Of a stretch of DNA of 64,000 nucleotides, positions 22,957-33,609 are shown in pieces (the first letter of the stretch is position 1; every line of letters begins with the position of its first letter). Where the stretch lies: contig JAJHZJ010000061.1 of assembly GCA_023548195.1 (NCBI GenBank), forward strand, positions 2,210,771 to 2,274,770, written 5' to 3'. This stretch comes from Bettongia penicillata ogilbyi. Lineage: Eukaryota > Chordata > Mammalia > Diprotodontia > Potoroidae. Position numbers and translations under genes: made by a program. The notes under the pieces were generated by a model. The model ran no database searches, was not told the origin of the DNA, and was given only the letters and a program-made list of their open reading frames with translations.

Positions 22957-23059
22957 CTGGCTTGTGGCAAACCATAGCTGGTTCCTACACCAACTCGGGG
23001 TAAGCTGTACACAACTTTTTTTACTGTTGCTTGGTCAGGAAAGTTAAACATTACTGAGG
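22957..23059 (-). CDS. NBEA: NBEA coding exon: PH-BEACH linker
   Basis: This 103-bp minus-strand exon follows a cacacag acceptor and is followed by a gtaatt donor. Two bases complete the Thr codon split with the upstream exon, then 33 codons run SVMFNFPDQATVKKVV to GTSYGLPQA, and two bases (AG) open an Arg codon completed downstream. This is the end of the PH-like fold and the linker into the BEACH domain. The residues FPDQATVKKVVYSLP match neurobeachin; LRBA has, as I recall, FPDPATVKKVVNFLP at this place. The frame is open and the phases agree with both neighbouring exons, which would be very unlikely for a chance match. Upstream intron 295 bp, downstream intron 2920 bp. Confidence 0.93.
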
Positions 23060-23354
23060 CTGTGTGAGAAGAGAAAACATGATTTAGAAAACAAGAAAAA
23101 AAGCACCAAACACAAATTTCACAATACAGTTTTCAAGTATTTGTCATGATTGATTTGTTATAGTCATGCATTATGTTATAAAACCAACTTCTCTTACACT
23201 CTATTCAGAAAGTAGTTGGGTTCAAAATCAAAACTGCTTTAGAAGCAGGACAAGTGAAAGAAAGAAAAAGAATCCACAATAATTTCAGATAACATTCAAG
23301 AAAAAATTATTAAAGTTATGAGCACAATTTCCTATGAAATATTTAGAGACATAC

Positions 23355-23472
23355 TTCTGTTTGCCATAAACACTTCCAGAGCAGTGTTCTGTAGAAGATA
23401 ACGTCTTGAAAATACAGCTCGAATCTCGCTGAACATCCATTTTCCATGAAGTCCCTCTGTGTATGCAAGAAC
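23355..23472 (-). CDS. NBEA: NBEA coding exon: C-terminal part of PH-like domain
   Basis: Read on the minus strand, this 118-bp exon is preceded by a pyrimidine-rich tract ending in ag and followed by a gtatgt donor. It starts in phase 0 and ends one base into a codon. The 39 complete codons begin [18 protein letters not shown] and end in ALEVFMANR. That is the second half of the PH-like domain that precedes BEACH in neurobeachin. NBEA is a large multidomain scaffold that binds PKA RII and acts in post-Golgi and synaptic membrane traffic. The closest paralogue LRBA differs in my recollection (KWLFTEIR versus KWMFSEIR here), so NBEA is preferred. It joins in frame to the exon at 22957-23059 across a 295-bp intron. 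No stops or indels are seen, so the gene is probably functional. Confidence 0.93.
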
Positions 23473-23775
23473 CTAAAATAAAAGGTTAAAAGGAGTCACT
23501 ATATGTACTTATATATACAAACATATGCGTATGACTAGTTTATTATTGTCTCTTAATCAGTATATAATCGAATCTACGTCTGACTACATCACTAACCATT
23601 CACTACCTATTTACAAAAGGTCTGACTTTCTAATTTTTAACAATATCATTGATGAGGAAATGAACGTGGACACAGATTAAGTTACTAGTGACTAAATACC
23701 TTAGATATTATTTCAGTATAAGTATTTGGATACTTAACATAACATATCTAAAAATGGAGCTGTAAGAGGTAGTGT

Positions 23776-23975
23776 TGGGCAGCTAGGTGGCTCAGCGAAT
23801 AGGATGCTGGGCCTGGAGTCAGGAAGCTTCATCTCTATGAGTTCAAATCTGGTCTCGTACACTTACTAGGTGTGTGAACATGTCAAGCCACTCCAGTATC
23901 TCTGCCAAGAAAACCCCAAATGAGGTCATGAAGAGTTATATATGAATGAAATAACTGAACAACAATAACAAGAAA
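23776..23975 (+). repeat. tRNA-derived marsupial SINE, sense
   Basis: Starts gggcagctaggtggctcag, followed by gcctggagtcaggaag and gagttcaaatctgg. It ends ccactccagtatctctgccaagaaaaccccaaatgaggtc ... ctgaacaacaataaca. The middle (cctcagtttcctcatc...) is deleted. Confidence 0.85.
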
Positions 23976-24156
23976 TGCTGAAGTAAAAAATCATACCAGA
24001 GTAAATTATCAACACACACAACGGGATATGGTCCTCTTTTCAGAGTTGATATTTGACATGGTCACTAAATGACCGTAATCATAAAGTAACAGAGAAACAG
24101 AAGGGAAATATTAGTGAGTGTGCACTACCATAAAAAGGCATTTTGGGTTAGCATGT

Positions 24157-24760
24157 GTATTGCCCAGGCAATATTCACAGCACAGAGGGCGACAATGAAC
24201 ATGTCAGCGTAGTTCAGAATCCAAAGTATAATGGACTCTCCATATAGAAGACAGAAGAAAAACATTTATTCAGGCACCAGAAAGCCAAATCCCAACACCA
24301 GAAAGTCAAATCCATCATGGTAACCAAGAAGTCAACACACATTAGCACTGCAAGGGACAAAGGTATTTCCAAACCCCCCACCCCCTGAGTCTTCCCAGAA
24401 ACAAACACTCACAAACCTAGTTCTGCCTGCCTGCCCACGTCCTTCCTAGCTCTGACTAGCCTGTCCAACTTCCTCTCAGCTCTGCTCCACCCACCACATG
24501 GAACTTAGGCTTCCATGTGATTTTAAGCAGGTCACATGGGCCTATTAATGAATGGGAAAGATCTTCCAATTTAAATTACCATTACATCAGGCAAAAAGGG
24601 AATACTGCCCCTAGCCCTTCTTGGGGAAGAGCTTATAGGATACGTTGTAAAAATAGTCATTTTATAAAGCTGAGAGTAAGTCGAGGTAGAGGTCATCCTG
24701 GACAGAGACAGAGTCAGGAAGTCAGTGGCTTGCAAATGGAAGACTGAAAGAACAAGAGGC
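24157..24760 (-). mobile_element. Candidate solo LTR of an endogenous retrovirus, antisense
   Basis: On the minus strand a U3-like stretch is followed by AATAAA (complement of 24265-24270) and a possible R/U5 ending ...ggcaataca at 24157. A roughly 20-bp imperfect tandem (ccagaaagccaaat / ccagaaagtcaaat, 24275-24313) precedes the poly(A) signal. The boundaries and family are not established and no retroviral gene is seen. Confidence 0.35.
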
Positions 24761-24885
24761 TAGAGGACTATAGGATTCAGAGGCAAAAAGGGACCTTAAG
24801 GATGATTTCATCAAAGATCCCCTTCACTTTATAGATGCAAGAAACTGAGGCATGGAGGGACTAAAAGACCTGCTCATAAACATAA
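24761..24885 (-). repeat. MIR-like SINE, antisense, worn
   Basis: ttcactttatagatgcaagaaactgaggcatggagggac is antisense MIR 3' core. Confidence 0.6.
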
Positions 24886-25009
24886 AGAAGATATGGTATA
24901 GGATCAGGCAAACATTTCTTACATGTGGAACATAAATTGCATCTGAGTTCAAGAAAGATTCCCAAATATTTGGCTTTATCTGTCACTTTTAGGTATGTAT
25001 GTGTAAGCT

Positions 25010-26893
25010 GTTTTGGCAGATGGGCTAAACCCTTCCATAGTGTTCTCAACAGACCATCATCATAAATGCTGAGGCCACTGACCATTCACCTCAAGTTGAA
25101 GTCAATCTCTCCTTAGCTAAACTTCCAACTGAAGAGTTTTGAGGGCCATTAGGCTCCTTTTATGTGGCAAAGCACCTGGTGCTGATTCTATTCCAGATGA
25201 GATTTATAAGGTAGGTGAACCACTGCTCACACAAACGCTGACTAAAGTTTCCCAGGTTATATGGCAAAAGGAGGTTATCCCTCAGGAGTTCAAGGATGTC
25301 TCCACTGTCCATCTCCATAAAGATAAAGGGAATAGACTGTCCTGCAACAATCACAGGGCGGTCTCTCTCTAAGTCATTGCTGGCAAAATTCTTGCTAGAG
25401 TCCCCCTTAACAGGCTGATCCTTCACCTGGAAGATGGCCATCTACGTGAGAGACAGAGTGGCTTCAGAAAAGGATGACGAATAGTTTTCTGCCTGATAAC
25501 TCCAGGAGAAATGGGGGGAGCAGAACAGAGGTCTGTACACAACATATGTAGATCTGACCAAGGTCTTTGACACTGTGAGGGCCTATGGAAAATTATGTCA
25601 AAATTTGGTTGCCTGGAGAAGTTCATCAATATTGTATGTCAATTTCTTGATGGCATATTTGCCCAGGTTTTGGAGAGTGCACAATGCTTCTGTGCCTTCC
25701 CAGCCACCAACGGAGTAAAACAAGGCTGTGTTCTTGCTCCCATGTTTTTTAGCATGATGTTTTCAGTCGTATTGTCAAATGCTTTCAATGAGGATGAACA
25801 TGGCGTCAAGGTTAATTACCGTACTGATGGTAAATTCTTTACTTTGAAAAGGCAACAAATCAAGACCAAAGTGGAGGGAGTGTTGGTGCATAATCTTCTG
25901 TTTGCAGATGATTGTGCACTCAGTGCAGCCTCTGAAGCTGAGATGCAACAAAGCATGGATCAATTCTCTGCTGCCTGTGCTAATTTTGGCCTAATAATTA
26001 ACACCAAGGAAACACAAGTGCTCCACCACAAGTTAGCCACCACCACACCATTCATATGTGGAACCAACAGTTACAACAAATGGAGATGTTTTGAATGCTG
26101 TGGCTAAGTTCACTTACCTTGGTAGTGTACTTTCCAGGAATGTACACACTGGCAATGAGGTTGAGGCACCCATTGCCAGAGCTAGCTCAGTGTCTGGGAG
26201 GCTCCAAAGAAAAGTTTGGGAGAGAAGATGTATTTGACTACCTCTAACAGTCTACAGAGCAACTGTGCTGACCTCATTGCTGTATGCCTGTGAAACATGG
26301 ACAGTCTAACAGAGCCATGACAGGAAGCTGAATCACTTCCATCTGAACTGTCTTAGGAAGATTCTGAGGATCATCTGGCAGGATAAGATATCAGACACTG
26401 AAGTCCTTGCTTGAGCTGAACTGCCAACCATTCAGACTATGCTTCAGAAAGAGCGTAACTCTAATGGGCTAGCCAGGTTGTTTGAATGCAAAATGTACGC
26501 TTGCCAAAAAGACTATTTTATGGAGAACTCACATGGGGCAGGTGATCACATGGTGTTCAGAAGAAGACATTCTTAAGGTCTCTCTCAAGAACTCTGGATT
26601 TGACTGTGCAACATGGGAGACTCTCGCACAGGACCACTCAGTACGGCGTGCCCACATCAGAAAGTGTGCTGTGCTCTATGAGCAAAGTAGAATTGAGACA
26701 GCACAAAGTAAATGTAGGATGCGCAAATTTGGAGTGACCATCCCAAATATTCACAAGGACTATCTGGGCCCAACCGGTGGTAGAGCATTCTGAGCTCATA
26801 TTGGTCTGATCAGTCACAGTTGGACACACTGAAATTTCACTTTCTCATGGTGATATCATTTTGGTCCTCTGAGAATGAAGGATGACAACCAAA
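25010..26893 (+). mobile_element. RTE-type LINE, 5'-truncated (reverse transcriptase to 3' end)
   Basis: Sense fragment of a non-LTR retrotransposon polymerase. In order: RWAKPFHSVLNRP (about 25012), CGKAPGADSIPDEIYK (25157-25210), a decayed FRKG and DLTKVFDTV region (25460-25575) and NGVKQGCVLAPMFF (25710-25750). The catalytic box LLFADDCALSA follows at about 25888-25925, then LTYLGSVL-like (26110), LLYACETW (26280) and a C-terminal part ending GGRAF-stop-AHIGLISH (26772-26815). The 3' end is ttttggtcctctgagaatgaaggatgac (to 26893). The assignment to RTE rather than another LINE clade rests on the YLGS/LYGCETW layout and SINE tail sharing. Confidence 0.8.
25595..26107 (+). pseudogene. LINE reverse-transcriptase domain, longest open frame in the window (170 codons)
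   Basis: This frame belongs to the RTE-type LINE. It contains the GVKQGCVLAP motif (RT domain 4/palm) and LLFADDCAL, whose Asp pair binds the catalytic metal ions, followed by GLIINTKETQVLHH. Upstream and downstream parts of the same protein are in other frames or behind stops (e.g. before 25595, at 26107, and the CGA-to-TGA type stop at about 26791). The copy is therefore dead although the active-site motif is intact. Confidence 0.85.
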
Positions 26894-27220
26894 CTAGGTT
26901 GAGGGTAATCAAGGGGTCTCAAACCCTTTGGTGGCTTAGGGGGAGTTTCTACCCCAAGCATGTGAAGACTTCCCCTGGTAGAATGAGCGGATGAGAAGAA
27001 TTTGTTCCAACAGCCATGAAAGCAGCTGAAGCAGGTGCTGTGGAGTGCTTAGAGCTTGGTTAGACATCTTAAGATGCCAAGGTCATCCACTGCATATTGA
27101 ATCACCACCAGTCATTTTGATTCTGTCTTGCCACTGGACTCTGATGGATCTGGAGGATAATGAGGCTGACAACGTGGTGCAACTCTGGCTCACTTAAATC
27201 CAATTTACTCATGAGTCAAA
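26894..27220 (+). mobile_element. SINE with LINE-shared tail, sense
   Basis: Begins ggttgagggtaatcaaggggtctcaaac directly after the LINE 3' end. It contains gctgaagcaggtgctgtggag, gatgccaaggtcatccactgcat and cttgccactggactctgatg, and ends with cacttaaatccaattta ... gtcaaaacatcaccc. The last part matches the SINE at 9895-10100. The terminal tail is cut by the next LINE fragment. Confidence 0.65.
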
Positions 27221-27224
27221 ACAT

Positions 27225-27445
27225 CACCCATACCATTTTGAATTGAAATGCCTCAAAAGAAATGCAAGATGCGCAAATTTAGAGAATCCACCCCAAATGT
27301 GCACACAGACTATGTGCGTCTGACCTGTGGTAGAGCATTCTGAGCTTGTATTATTCTGATCAGCCACAGATGGACACACTGAAACTTGACTCCAACATAG
27401 TGATGTAATTTTGGTCCTCTTCAAGAATGAAGGACATCAACTAAC
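27225..27445 (+). mobile_element. RTE-type LINE 3' end, second copy
   Basis: aatgcaagatgcgcaaatttagagaatccaccccaaat ... gtagagcattctgagcttg ... ggacacactgaaac ... ttttggtcctcttcaagaatgaagg repeats 26710-26893 of the first LINE. It is a separately inserted, strongly 5'-truncated copy. It carries the same stop before the HIGLISH-like end (TGA after GGRAF-like). Confidence 0.8.
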
Positions 27446-27639
27446 CAATGTGTCTTTTACCACCTCAGTCTGAAAGATCAAGCTTCACCTATATTTGTAA
27501 GGTTTGAGAAAGGAATAGGCAACTTCCAAAAATTATACTCTAAAGTACACTATGCCTTCAGAGTCAGAAATAAGCTGGAAAGTTTGGAGAATACAAGATC
27601 ATACTGTAGTTGTTACAATTTTTTAATCTGATAAAGCAA

Positions 27640-28350
27640 AAATATGTTAAAGACTTTATTCCAACAAAGCACTGATCACGTATAAATCAAAATCATACAA
27701 CACTACTTAAAAGACATACTAAAACAATGGAAATAACCTGATTCACAATACTCTGAAGCATAAACTGGAGAGATATATGCTTGACAAAAGCATTCATCAT
27801 CATCATGGAGGATACTCAGCACAGTCCATATTGGGAGACATCTGTCATGATGCTCTTATTTGTAAATGATACAATACTGATTGCATCAAGCCTTGGAACA
27901 CTGCAGGCTCCTAAATAAGATCCATAATCATTCCAAGGGTTAAGCCAATCTATAGAAGAAAGGTAAAATAGACAAAAAAGCCTGTGATCAAGATGATGAC
28001 ATGCAGTTGGACATTCAATACATAGTCTGTCCACTGATTCATGTACATTTGGATAGATATTGTAAAAAAAAAAAAATGACCTGGGTCCTGAATTGAACAG
28101 AAGAGCAAGCTGGACTGCTTTGAGAAATTGTAGAATTCTTTTAATGGCCTGAAACTTCTCCCTGAAACAAAGCAAGTCTCTTTTCTTGAGATTCTTTTGC
28201 TGATGACTTCAAGTTTTGAAATACTCAATCCTTCAACAGAGAGGAACACAGTACAAATAAGAAATTATGCAGGAAAGAATGATGTAGAAGTTAGCAAGGA
28301 AACAGATGACTATGCTTCCTACTTTTGGCAAAGAGGTGGTGGACTATGCA
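27640..28350 (+). mobile_element. Second, different RTE-like LINE fragment
   Basis: Sense translation shows MLLFVNDTILIASSLGTLQA (27848-27910, the FADD box changed to FVND). A region like LNEIHNHSKRIGLSI follows, then DDDMQLDIQYIVCPLIHVHL (GTPIESVDHYIYLG-like), and after an A-run (28066-28078) PELNRRASWTALRNC. These are blocks of an RTE-class polymerase different from that at 25010. Frameshifts and stops throughout. Confidence 0.65.
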
Positions 28351-28589
28351 GTATAAAAGGAAAAAGGAAGTATGAATATTTCTTTTCATTTCTTTTAAGA
28401 CATTGGATTGCCTTTGTTATCTGCCCTTTACGTTCAATAACTTCTTCATATGAGGTATCCCATGATCATTCCTCTCAGGTACATCAAAATGTCGTACTGA
28501 GGTATTTTTTCCTATCACTTTCAGTTCCTAACTACTACTTCCTATTATATTTCACACACCCCCAAGCCCAAAACCCTCTCTCATATGAA

Positions 28590-28645
28590 CGAATGTAAAA
28601 GTATTTATTTAAGCACTTACTGTTTGAGGCACAGTACTAAGCAGT
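28590..28645 (-). repeat. L2 3' end, antisense
   Basis: tatttatttaagcacttactgtttgaggcacagtactaagc is the complement of the L2 terminus. Confidence 0.6.
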
Positions 28646-29690
28646 TAAGCAAAACAAATGAATACATACATATCTGAAAGTGATAGAAAAAAATCAGTAA
28701 CATTTTGAAAAGTATTTTATACTTGCATTTGTATTTTGTTATTCCTTTAGGAGGTAGGAAGATGTTGCTCAATTAAATCTGATGGGATTATAAGGTAGTC
28801 AATCGTTGAATGGTCAGAGATCAGCTAGCTCCTGGTGAAATTTCAAAAAGCAAAGAATTCTCTAAGGAGTGATTTGAGGTCAGAGGTAGCTGAGGAGTAC
28901 AGGTTCTGTATTTAGCCGAGAACTGAGTCAGTGGCCAAAGAAAAACCCAGTTCTTTAGAAGTCAATGCTCCTTGCCCCTTAGAAAGTGAGACCTGAACTG
29001 AGGGGGTAAAATGGAAGCAGAAAAGGTCTAGGTATCCCAGATAAGTAACCTGTCCAGCCAAGAATGCTGGAGGAACCAGGTGAGAACACCATGAAAAGAG
29101 AAAGCACAGTGGTATCTTCAAATCCCAAAGGTAAGAGCTGTCTTGGCCACACATGTTCTCCACATAGGTACTCATTCTGGTATACTCTAGGTGTGTGCCC
29201 CATTCTTCCCACTGATAGGGGTAACGGTTTGTTCATGCTGTTTCAATAAGGGCTTTTACTTTGAACTAATTACATCTACTGGATAAACAGTGAAGGCAAA
29301 CACACAAGTAAGGGCTTATGAACTATAGTTTTAGAAGGATGATCCCACAGAACACCTTTAAGAAGAAGTATTTGCCTCCTGGGAGATTCAACCCATGAAT
29401 GTAAGCTGGGGTGAGAGGGTACCTTAGAGTCCTATACTCATTCAGTACATATCTGTGATGTCATTTGTGTTTGCTAGAATCCACCTGAGAAAAAGTCTTA
29501 TTTTTATTTTCTTTTTTTTCCGACAGAAATTAATTTCCTAATACAATTCTTTTACAAGTTAGACGAGCTCTTTTGATACAACTTTTACATGGTTGAATAC
29601 CTAAGTTTTTAATATCTGTTGTAATTATGTGTCCATTGCAAGTGCAGGGGATGATGTGAGCATCTTAGATTCTTAGTACCTTTACAATAC
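28646..29690. other. No recognisable feature
   Basis: Two overlapping minus-strand frames (29236-28912) of 85-87 codons have no domain I recognise and no repeat signature. They could be chance. Confidence 0.45.
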
Positions 29691-29699
29691 ACTTATAGT

Positions 29700-30130
29700 A
29701 TATTATTTTTTTTTCTGGAGGCAATTTGTGGATTCTTTCAATTTGCACTTTGTTTTATGTATTAAGAATACAAGTTCTAGGCCTTGTATTATTTTTTGCA
29801 TTAGGGTGTTCAGATTTTTTGACTTATGTTCTTCTGGGAGACTAATAATACTTAAGTTGACTCTCTTTGAGACCACTATATTTTGCTAATATGGAGATTA
29901 TGTTTTCTTTTAACATTATTGCTTTTTGCTTCTCTTTTCTCAGACTATCCTTGGCTTCAGTGTATTTACTTCCCCACTCAGTTGCTTTCTCGTTTCTTTG
30001 ACACTATGGATTCAAACTCTTCTGCTCTGTTGATTATTTCTGTTGTGCAGGCCATAACTTTTGTTTCATAATTTTTATTTCTCTTTTAAAGTATTCAGGA
30101 ACATCCTGCTGAGGTTCTGTGCTCTCTTAA
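29700..30130 (-). mobile_element. Diverged L1/half-L1 ORF1 fragment, antisense
   Basis: tctggaggcaatttgtggattctttcaatttgcac ... gggtgttcagattttttgac ... tcttctgggagactaataat parallels 12660-12790 of half-L1 copy B. Strongly decayed. Confidence 0.5.
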
Positions 30131-30339
30131 GAATCCACAGAAGCCTCTGCTTCACAAAGGTATTAATTCAATTTCCTTTGTCTTGCAATATTTATTCATA
30201 GATATATGGACTCTTTTAGCTGATGTGGAGGACATACTTTCTCCTGCAATTACAATCTTCCCTGTTGGTTTATATGCTTACACTCCAAGTTTTTAACTGA
30301 GTTTTCTTCCTCCTAAAACCAATGGAAATTTCAGTCTAT

Positions 30340-31660
30340 TTTCTTTATCCCTAGGATATCTTTTTCCTTGAGGCCATCTACAATAAAGACCTCTACTTTT
30401 TCTCCTCTCATTCTCTTCCTAATTCCCTAGAATCTGGCTTCCCACTTCATCATGACTTTCCAATGGGCAAATACAATAATGGTTTCTCAATCTTCATTCT
30501 CCTCAACCTGGCAATCTCCCTTTTCTCCTTGATACTTTCATCTCTCTAAGTTTTCTGGATATTGCTCTCTACTGGTTCTACTCCTAGCCTGACAACTCCT
30601 CTGTAACCTCCTTTGATGAATCTTCATCCAGGTTAAGGCCTACTAACTTGCTGTTCCATAGGGGTCTAGTCTGGGCCCTCTTTTCCTTCTATAATATTTT
30701 GCTTGGTGAATTATCATCTTTATGCTGATGCTTCTCAAAACTACCTACCTAGCTCTCTGCTGATCTCCAATTTCATATCTCCAACTGCCTTTCAGATATT
30801 TGGAACTGGATATCCTATAGACTCTTACACTCAACATGTCCAAAACTGAACTCATTTCCATTCTCCTTAAATCCTACCCCATCCCACCATCCAAAACTTC
30901 CCTATCAGTGCTGAGAGCACTATCCTCCTCTCAGTCAGGATTGAAGCCTAGGTGTCACTCTTGACTTTTCACTACCTCTCACCCCTCTCATCCAATCAAT
31001 TGCTAAAGTCTGTTCATTTTTACCTTTGCAACATTTCTCAAATACTCTCCCTTCTTTTGTATGATATTGCCACTACCCTGGCACAGGCCTGTATCTCCTT
31101 ATGCATAGACTACTACAAAAAACTCCTGGTTTGTCTGCCTGCCGCAAATCTCTTCCTACTTCACTCCATCTTCCATTTAGCCAACAAAGTGATTTTCTTA
31201 AAGGATAGGCCCAAACTATCGTTCTCCCTATTCGATAATCTCTAATGATGTTTTCCATCATCTTCAGGATCAATGACAAAATCCTGTTTTTGGCCTCCAG
31301 AGTTCTTCATAAACCCCAGTCCTACCTTTGCAGTATTCTTCTCCTCTTCGTCCGTTTCAGTAACGGAAGCTTCCCTATTACTCCATGAACAAAACGCTCA
31401 ATCTCGTCTCCTGGCATTTTCACTGCCTGTCCCCATGCCTGGCATGTTCTTGCTTCTCATCTTCGCCTCCTAGCTTCCCTCAAGTCCCAGCTAACAGTCT
31501 CCTCCACTGCTCCCTACGTATCCAGCGGATAGCTTGTTTGTACAGATTTCTTTGCTTGTTGTTTAAGCCGTTAACCTGTGAGATCCAGAGGCAGGGACTT
31601 ACCTTTGCCTTTCTTTGCATCATAGCCAGGCACATGACATAATGACAGATTCTCTTGCTT
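30340..31660 (+). mobile_element. L2 LINE, ORF2 C-terminal half and 3' end, sense
   Basis: Well-preserved L2 polymerase remains. In order: CTCTTTTCCTTCTATAAT near 30678, tttatgctgatgcttctcaaaac (YADD-like, mutated) near 30720, aactggatatcctatagac, ctcaacatgtccaaaactgaactc (30831), gcctaggtgtcactcttgac (30947), gcacaggcctgtatctcc ... gactactac (31081-31115) and gatcaatgacaaaatcctg (31269). The L2 3' end is gatccagaggcagggactt ... catagccaggcacatgaca (31580-31638). Frames at 30952-31642 are fragments of this one dead polymerase. Confidence 0.85.
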
Positions 31661-32160
31661 ACTTTCTGACTTGTTCACTTTTTATGCGGTTTACTTTTCC
31701 CTCTCAGTGCTAGACCTCAAAGCAGTCTTATCTTCTGCCTATGCTGGGCAATTTATATTTCACTGGCCCCAACCTCTGCCCCAAGTCACTTCTGGGAGGA
31801 ACAAACTGGCCCTAACTGGATTCCTATCCCTTTTCCTTTAGGTCTAAGGGATACACCCACACCCTAGCATCCTGCCACAATTTCCTCAGTTCTTTGGCTA
31901 AGTATACTGTTGTTGCACTGAGCACTGTCCCATGGCAGTTCCAGCCAGTATAATAGTTTGCCTTTTGGTTTTCTGTGGCACAGGGAGGGGCAATAGGCAA
32001 AGTTAAATTCCACGGTAATCCTGCAGGTCAGCTTGTGCCACTTTGCCAGTGTGGTAGCTGGTGGGGAAGGGGTGCTGAATAAGCTCCTAAGGTTTAGGGA
32101 TTAACTTTCTCTGTTGATAGTTCATCAGGCTCTCCCCTCATTAGGGTTCTTGGTATCTGG
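31661..32160. other. No confident assignment
   Basis: Moderately GC-rich sequence (about 31740-32100). It might be a worn L1 5' UTR in antisense, but I cannot show it. Confidence 0.35.
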
Positions 32161-32164
32161 GGCT

Positions 32165-32290
32165 GGTAGAGCTCAATCAATAAATCAATCTGTATTTATT
32201 AAGCTATGTGCTTAATATGCTATGTGCCAGGCACGTAAAAAGAGGCAAAAGACAGTTCCTTTTCTCAAGGACCTTAAAATTTAATGACGA
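32165..32290 (-). repeat. L2 3' end, antisense
   Basis: aatcaataaatcaatctgtatttattaagc ... atgtgccaggcacg ... aaagacagttccttttctcaaggaccttaa is the complement of the L2 terminus. Confidence 0.75.
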
Positions 32291-33279
32291 GTTAAAATTG
32301 CTTTATCTCTTTTGCATAATTCCTATTTTGGAGAAGTTTGAGAGGTCATGAGGACCTATAGTCCACCTAGTCCATCGGGACCATCTAATCCACCATCCTG
32401 CTAGTCATGTGACTTACACAGAAAAACAACTGAAAACCCCCTCTGAGCCTATGTCAACTAGTTGCCTTATTATGATAGCTTATGGCAGGGCAACTTGTCT
32501 GATGTCCTTATGGATGCAATTTCACACAATAACGCTAGACTGATGACCTAGAAACCCTCAGCAAACAACTTCAAGTACTTAAAACCTTTTGGGGAACTCC
32601 ATACCTTTTTTTGGGGGTGGGGTAGAGAATACTTCTGAGTTTAATTTCTTTTTAAGCTAATCTGCTTGCTCTAATCCAAGATTAGTTTGAACTATCAGTA
32701 TAAAAGCCTATGTGTTGCAGGGATCCACTGAAGGAATTTTAGGTGCTCTAGGCATTCTCAGAACCCAGAGAAATTTTCACCCCAAACTGGCTTCTCAACA
32801 AAAAGTTACACAGTAATTTCTCATCAACTCAGATCCCCTATCTATTTTGGGAGCTTTGTTGGGACAAAAATTTCTCTTTGAGGTAAAAAATTCAATTTTC
32901 TTTTTCTTTTTGTTTTTGTTTTGGGACAGGCTTTCGCAAAAACAAAGATAGATAAGAATTTGTGTAAAATGTTATATGTTTGTTATAAAACCATGTATAA
33001 GGGGGTAGAATATGAATGTAATTATCAAGTCTACCAGTTATGGTAGACTCAGACTCTCATGAAAGACTATTTTCAAATTATCTAAGAATATGTGGACTTT
33101 GCTGACACTTTTCAGGTATAAGGCACTAGGAGAAGGCACTCAAAATGATGATGCTTGAGTCTGCCCAAATCACTAGAGAGACTTCCAGAATTAGAGTTAT
33201 GGATAAATATGCCTTAAGGACCCTAGGTGATTTACTGGGGACAGCAAATGTTTAACTGATTTTCCCCCAGGGAAGGACA
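32291..33279. other. No recognisable feature apart from a possible worn MIR near 32340-32420
   Basis: gaggtcatgaggacctatagtccacctag resembles antisense MIR-type sequence. The rest is not assignable. Confidence 0.4.
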
Positions 33280-33390
33280 GAGGCAGCATGATGAAAGGGA
33301 TGGAGTGTTGGGTTAAGAGTCAGGAAGACCTAGGTCCCTCCTCTTATTACAGGTGTGACTCTGGGTCAGTCACTTAACTTCTAGGTATAG
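33280..33390 (+). repeat. tRNA-derived SINE fragment, sense
   Basis: gggttaagagtcaggaagacctaggtccc ... gtgtgactctgggtcagtcacttaac. Confidence 0.65.
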
Positions 33391-33399
33391 GCCATTCTC

Positions 33400-33575
33400 T
33401 ATGACTTAGTACCTTATCAGGACTTATCACCTCCAATTATTTGACCGAATATCCCAATAGGTTTTACTGCATCTAGTTAATTTCCTTACGACAAATCTGA
33501 CCATGTATGTCATTCCTCTGCTCAAAAATCTCCAATGGGTCCATAATGACCTCTAAGATTATGTGCATGCATGTA

Positions 33576-33609
<34 letters not shown>

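Noticed and set aside
19921..23472. LRBA instead of NBEA
   Set aside because: Several paralogue-specific residues (MFSEIR, PDQATVKKVVY, QRRE) fit NBEA. Cannot be formally excluded without an alignment.
25595..26107. 170-codon open frame, the longest in the window, as a host gene
   Set aside because: It is the reverse-transcriptase part of a LINE with intact FADD box but broken on both sides.
27816..28249. Overlapping minus-strand frames of 99-119 codons
   Set aside because: Antisense shadows of the RTE-like LINE.
28197..28598. 133-codon plus-strand frame
   Set aside because: Its start overlaps the end of the RTE-like fragment and the rest has no recognisable features.
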